From NCBI GenBank assembly GCA_002404055.1, contig DHIZ01000255.1, positions 4,000 to 25,739 on the forward strand: a DNA stretch of 21,740 nt, written 5' to 3'. This DNA comes from Chloroflexi bacterium UBA4733. Lineage in GTDB: Bacteria; Chloroflexota; UBA4733. Both the position numbers and the translations under genes were made by a program. The notes beneath the pieces were generated by a model. That model saw only the letters and a list, made by a program, of their open reading frames with translations, did not search any database and was not told the DNA's origin. Below are positions 20,286 through 21,740 of this stretch, one piece after another (position 1 is the stretch's first letter; every line of letters starts with the position of its first letter).

Positions 20286-21740
20286 CTACTTTGCCGCCTT
20301 CGCCGGACCTGGCACGGCCGGCATCTTCGGAGGCTCGCCACCAGGAACAGGCGCAGGGACCGGCGGGGCTGGCGGTGGCGGCGCCTTGGCCGCTTTCTCG
20401 GCCGTCGCCTTGCCGACCTCCTCCGGCGGATACCCCAGCTTTTCGGCCGCGGTAGCCGTGCTGACGACGCCCAGGTCCTGGTCCAGCTTCAATGCCTCCC
20501 GCCGGCGGATCGGGTCCAACGGCAACGTGTCCGAGGCCTCCTCGTCGTCCGGGAACAGCACGGCCAGCGCCTTGGCCGAGTCCTCGACGCCCAGCGCCTG
20601 CAGCAGCAGTTCCGCCAGCGTCTCCGGGTCGATGGTCCCGGCCGGCGCGAAGCCGCGCAGGGTGGCCGCATCGACGATAGCCGCCACCCGCGCTACCACG
20701 TCGTGCTCCAGGATGTCCGGAAACACCACCGACACGGAGCCGTCGATGGTTGGCTGGTCCTCGCCGTCCTTGACCTTGGCGCCGTCGTCGAGCCCCCAGA
20801 CCACCCGCTCGCTGCCGTCCTCGTCGTCTGTCTCCACGGTGGCCAGCGCGGCCAGCGGGCCACTGGGCGCCTTCACCGCCTGCAGGACGACGTAATCCAG
20901 GATCTCCGTGAGCACATGCGACCACAGCGTCTGACGGTCCTGCATGCGCAGCTCCGTCGGGCGGTCCAGCGTCTTGGCCGTGGCGTGGTTGCCAACGTCG
21001 GCGTCACCGAAGAAGGTCTCCGGCAGGCCGACGCCCGAGGCCGTCATCAGCCACAGCCGGCGCGAGTCGTCAGCTTTCAGGCCGGCGCCCGAAGTCTTGA
21101 AGGACTCCAGCTTCGCGCCGTCCGCGCCTGCGATGAAGGTCGACCCCACCAGCGGTGGCGGGTTGGTCTCGTTGTTCAGGCTGGAACTGTTGGCCAGGGT
21201 GGTGTTGAGCTTGCTCTTCGCCGCGGCGATGCCGGACTTTCCGCCCTTGACCGTCAAAGTCATGGCGAAGCGCGACAGGGCCCGACGCACGGTGGCGTAG
21301 TCCTCCAGGTCCTCGCCGGCCGCCCGCGCCCAGTTCAGCGCTGAGTACACCTCGGGAACGCCGAACTTCATGCGCGGCAAGCCGCCAACGGCCACGTGGT
21401 AGACGGGTGTGTCCCAGGCCACCGGGTTAGCCCCGATGGTTGTCGGTCGACGGCCGGCATCCGGCTTGTAGCGCCAGTCGGGGTAGTAGGTGATGCGCTG
21501 GTCGGCCAGGGTGCTGCCGTTGTTGAAGTCCAGCCGCTGCGCGCCCCACACGCGCTTGTAGTACCAGGGTTCCGTAGCGTCCTCGGGGTTGCAGATGATC
21601 TCGGCTATCTCGTCCACGTCGATCGAGCGCACCCGCACGCGACCGGTCGCCGTGTTGGTGAACAGCACGAAGATCAGGTTGCCGGCAGTCTCAAGTTCGA
21701 CTTCCTTCATGACGCGGGCTGCGTGACTGGTCAGTTCGGT
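20286..21740 (-). CDS. Phage portal protein, 5' end cut by window edge
   Basis: Portal protein, which forms the dodecameric ring at one capsid vertex through which DNA is packaged and to which the neck attaches. The first ATG is at 21710, but the same frame stays open through ten more codons to the window edge with no stop, so the true start is probably outside. The N-terminal part visible (RSIDVDEIAEII, then EPWYYKRVW) and the middle stretch VYSALNWARAAGEDLEDYATVRRALSRF read like the portal core that leads into the stem and clip. The C-terminal 60 residues are Ala/Pro rich and low complexity. Position just upstream of a capsid protease and major capsid gene fits this role. Residues ELRMQDRQTLWS (DNA 20919-20954) recur downstream at 19646-19681. 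The exact portal subfamily is not assigned. Confidence 0.88.
   Translation of the reverse strand, partial: TELTSHAARVMKEVELETAGNLIFVLFTNTATGRVRVRSIDVDEIAEIICNPEDATEPWYYKRVWGAQRLDFNNGSTLADQRITYYPDWRYKPDAGRRPTTIGANPVAWDTPVYHVAVGGLPRMKFGVPEVYSALNWARAAGEDLEDYATVRRALSRFAMTLTVKGGKSGIAAAKSKLNTTLANSSSLNNETNPPPLVGSTFIAGADGAKLESFKTSGAGLKADDSRRLWLMTASGVGLPETFFGDADVGNHATAKTLDRPTELRMQDRQTLWSHVLTEILDYVVLQAVKAPSGPLAALATVETDDEDGSERVVWGLDDGAKVKDGEDQPTIDGSVSVVFPDILEHDVVARVAAIVDAATLRGFAPAGTIDPETLAELLLQALGVEDSAKALAVLFPDDEEASDTLPLDPIRRREALKLDQDLGVVSTATAAEKLGYPPEEVGKATAEKAAKAPPPPAPPVPAPVPGGEPPKMPAVPGPAKAAK

Overview
This window is the late structural region of a tailed phage (or prophage), with all credible genes on the minus strand, so it reads from right to left. 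The gene set is that of a long, non-contractile-tailed (siphovirus-like) virus with an HK97-type head: portal, capsid protease, decoration protein, major capsid protein, head-tail connectors, tail tube, a tail assembly chaperone pair with a -1 frameshift site, a 924-residue tape measure, and tail-tip and fibre proteins. No tail sheath gene is seen. No terminase, replication, integrase or repressor gene lies in the window, so lifestyle cannot be judged. The DNA is GC-rich. The best clue to the host is a secreted glycosidase whose signal peptide is followed by a long Thr/Pro/Ala linker, a style common in secreted Chloroflexota proteins; this host guess is an inference.

Layout in transcription order. 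Head module: portal (21740-20286, cut by the window edge), three or four small genes including a Com-like zinc protein, a capsid maturation protease with an N-terminal DUF6582-like region (19221-17401), a DUF2190-like decoration protein and the major capsid protein (16992-15808). A perfect 24-bp inverted repeat sits on the capsid stop codon. Next come a small basic-tailed protein and a gp6-like connector (15489-15079).

Accessory block, 15063-12436, between two head-tail joining genes: a secreted GH26-like glycoside hydrolase, then a run of small, tightly spaced genes, several overlapping at start and stop codons. It includes a coiled-coil plus transmembrane protein like XhlA, a 51-residue membrane peptide, a two-helix membrane protein with a proline-rich repeat tail, and 36- and 30-residue micro-genes. 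I read this as a lysis or host-surface cassette placed in the middle of the structural operon.

The connector series then resumes with a head-closure-like protein, interrupted by three small Cys/His proteins (two DUF6527-like, one DUF1660-like), followed by a gp10-like protein, a conserved unknown, a tail-terminator-like protein and a Glu-Pro repeat protein. Tail module: tail tube, tail assembly chaperone with a CCCAAAC slippery heptamer at 8225-8219, tape measure, a distal-tail-like protein, a 991-residue hub protein carrying PKD, Asp-box propeller and lectin-like domains, a fibre with a glycine-rich tip, and two more small tail genes, the last cut by the left edge. Most junctions are overlapping or within a few bases, which fits one long late transcript.
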